A stretch of 6,611 bases of DNA. Source: DASTYK01 sp964384585. GTDB lineage: Bacteria; Gemmatimonadota; Gemmatimonadetes; Longimicrobiales; RSA9. A program made the position numbers and the translations under genes. The notes under the pieces are model-generated. The model was not told the DNA's origin and ran no database searches. It saw only the letters and a list, made by a program, of their open reading frames with translations. Positions 5,926 through 6,611 of the stretch are shown here, one piece after another; position 1 is the first letter of the stretch, and each line of letters starts with the position of its first letter. The stretch spans positions 1 to 6,611 of the forward strand of contig CAYLME010000181.1 of assembly GCA_964384585.1 (NCBI GenBank), given 5' to 3'.

Positions 5926-6611
5926 ATGTCCCGCAACGATGTTTTCCCCCGGTCCTGGCCGAGCTTGCGGCCGGGGCGCCCAGCCCCCGGATCGAGGACT
6001 GCCTTGAAACGATCCTGCGCGCTCCTGCTCGGGGGGGTCTGCCTCGCCTCACCTGCGCTGGCGCTGGACGTCGTCATGGCCGGCGCGCGGGGAAACAAGA
6101 CCGGGCTGATCGTCGATGGAGCCGCGCCGCAAACGATCCGCGTGAACGAGGCCACGCGCGAAGGTGTCCGGCTGCGTGCGCTCGCCGGCCAGACGGCGAC
6201 GCTCGAGCACGACGGGCGAACTTTCCAGCTGCGCGTCGGCGAGCACGCCGCCAGCGCGCCGGGTGCGAGCGTCGCGGAGGCGAGCCTGGTGTCGGATGGG
6301 GGCGGGCACTTCTTCGCCGATGCGAGCGTCAATGGCAGGAGCGTGCGGGTTCTGGTGGATACCGGGGCCACCCTGGTGGCGCTCGGCCGCAACGAGGCGG
6401 TGCGGCTCGGGATCGACTACCGTTCCGGCCAGCCCGGGCAGAGCGAGACCGCCAACGGCACGGCGCGGGTGTGGCGGGTGAAGCTCGATTCGGTCGAGCT
6501 CAAGGGGATGCGCCTGTATGGCATCGAGGCGGCAGTGCATGAGTCCGAACTGCCCTACGTCCTGCTCGGCATGAGTTTTCTCGGTCGCATGGACTGGCGG
6601 CGCGAGGGCGA
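5926..6611 (+). CDS. exported retropepsin-like (clan AA) aspartic protease, 3' end missing
   Basis: The frame is open to the window edge, giving 228 visible residues. From ATG 5926 a 26-residue Arg/Pro-rich stretch precedes a clear signal peptide (LKRSCALLLGGVCLASPALA, 27-46, cut before Leu47). Next comes a beta-rich segment (about 48-106: GLIVDGAAPQTIRV, GVRLRAL, TATLEHDGRTFQLRVG), a linker, then a retropepsin fold: GHFFADASVNGRSVRVLVDT, active-site DTGAT (Asp145), LGRNEAVRLGID, and YVLLGMSFLGRMDW (211-224) near the end. This matches the bacterial single-domain aspartic proteases (TIGR02281-like) that probably dimerise, each chain giving one Asp. The missing end is probably short. Catalysis is expected in the periplasm; the substrate is unknown. 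It follows pilY1 by 16 nt and is probably co-transcribed, which suggests a link to the pilus tip proteins (inference). TTG 6004, with its own GAGGA site, would give a compact normal signal peptide and may be the true start. Family call firm, start uncertain. Confidence 0.85.
   Translation, partial: MSRNDVFPRSWPSLRPGRPAPGSRTALKRSCALLLGGVCLASPALALDVVMAGARGNKTGLIVDGAAPQTIRVNEATREGVRLRALAGQTATLEHDGRTFQLRVGEHAASAPGASVAEASLVSDGGGHFFADASVNGRSVRVLVDTGATLVALGRNEAVRLGIDYRSGQPGQSETANGTARVWRVKLDSVELKGMRLYGIEAAVHESELPYVLLGMSFLGRMDWRREG
5952..5977 (+). other. GC-rich hairpin between the two candidate starts of the protease gene
   Basis: GTCCTGGCCG (5952-5961) pairs with CGGCCGGGGC (5968-5977) around the loop AGCTTG: 10 bp including two G-U wobbles in the plus-strand RNA. 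On the minus-strand RNA the wobbles would become A-C mismatches, so the structure favours the plus transcript. No T-run follows, so it is not a standard intrinsic terminator. It lies inside the coding region if translation starts at 5926, but in the leader if it starts at TTG 6004, where it could limit expression relative to pilY1 or protect a processed end (inference). Confidence 0.45.

Noticed and set aside
5946..5990. Intrinsic terminator after pilY1
   Set aside because: The hairpin at 5952-5977 is GC-rich but is followed by GC-rich sequence with no T-run, and a same-strand gene continues directly. A full operon stop here is not supported.
2814..6392. Minus-strand open frame of 1192 codons opposite pilY1 and the protease
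   Set aside because: It mirrors the pilY1 codon frame in GC-rich DNA. Its translation is dominated by Arg, His, Val and Ala, with no domain I recognise, and the plus strand carries unmistakable PilY1 and retropepsin motifs over the same span.

Overview
The window is about two thirds GC and reads as one plus-strand operon from a high-GC proteobacterium that makes type IVa pili. Gene order, PilY1 style and codon use fit a beta- or gammaproteobacterium. A Rhodocyclales-like betaproteobacterium is my best guess, but only a weak inference, because no rRNA or other marker gene is present.

Layout: (1) 1-270, the 3' end of a FimT/GspH-type minor pilin gene cut by the window edge; (2) 273-665, pilV; (3) 677-1738, pilW; (4) 1749-2417, pilX; (5) 2430-5909, a full-length pilY1 with a signal peptide, a von Willebrand A (VWA) domain with a MIDAS metal site, and the C-terminal beta-propeller; (6) 5926 to the window end, a retropepsin-like (clan AA) aspartic protease with signal peptide and DTGA active-site motif, cut at its 3' end. 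All six genes share a strand, gaps are 2 to 16 nt, and each has a Shine-Dalgarno sequence just upstream; those of pilW and pilX overlap the preceding stop codon. There is no gene-free stretch over 100 nt, and I see no tRNA, rRNA, CRISPR or mobile element.

How the genes work together: in type IVa pilus systems FimT, PilV, PilW and PilX are low-abundance pilins processed by PilD. They assemble in the inner membrane into a priming complex that starts pilus growth, ends at the pilus tip and carries PilY1, the large adhesin and surface-sensing protein. The minor pilins and PilY1 here look intact.

What stands out is the tail of the operon. Where pilE often follows pilY1 in relatives, this locus has an exported single-domain aspartic protease. 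It carries an N-terminal beta-rich segment that reads like the small domains of GspC/PilP. Its start codon is ambiguous, and a 10-bp hairpin lies between the two candidate starts. A local GC dip in the middle of pilW, threonine instead of glutamate at position +5 of PilX, and an atypical propeller loop in PilY1 are smaller points. I do not see a wholly new system here; the protease linked to the pilus-tip operon is the best candidate for something under-described.
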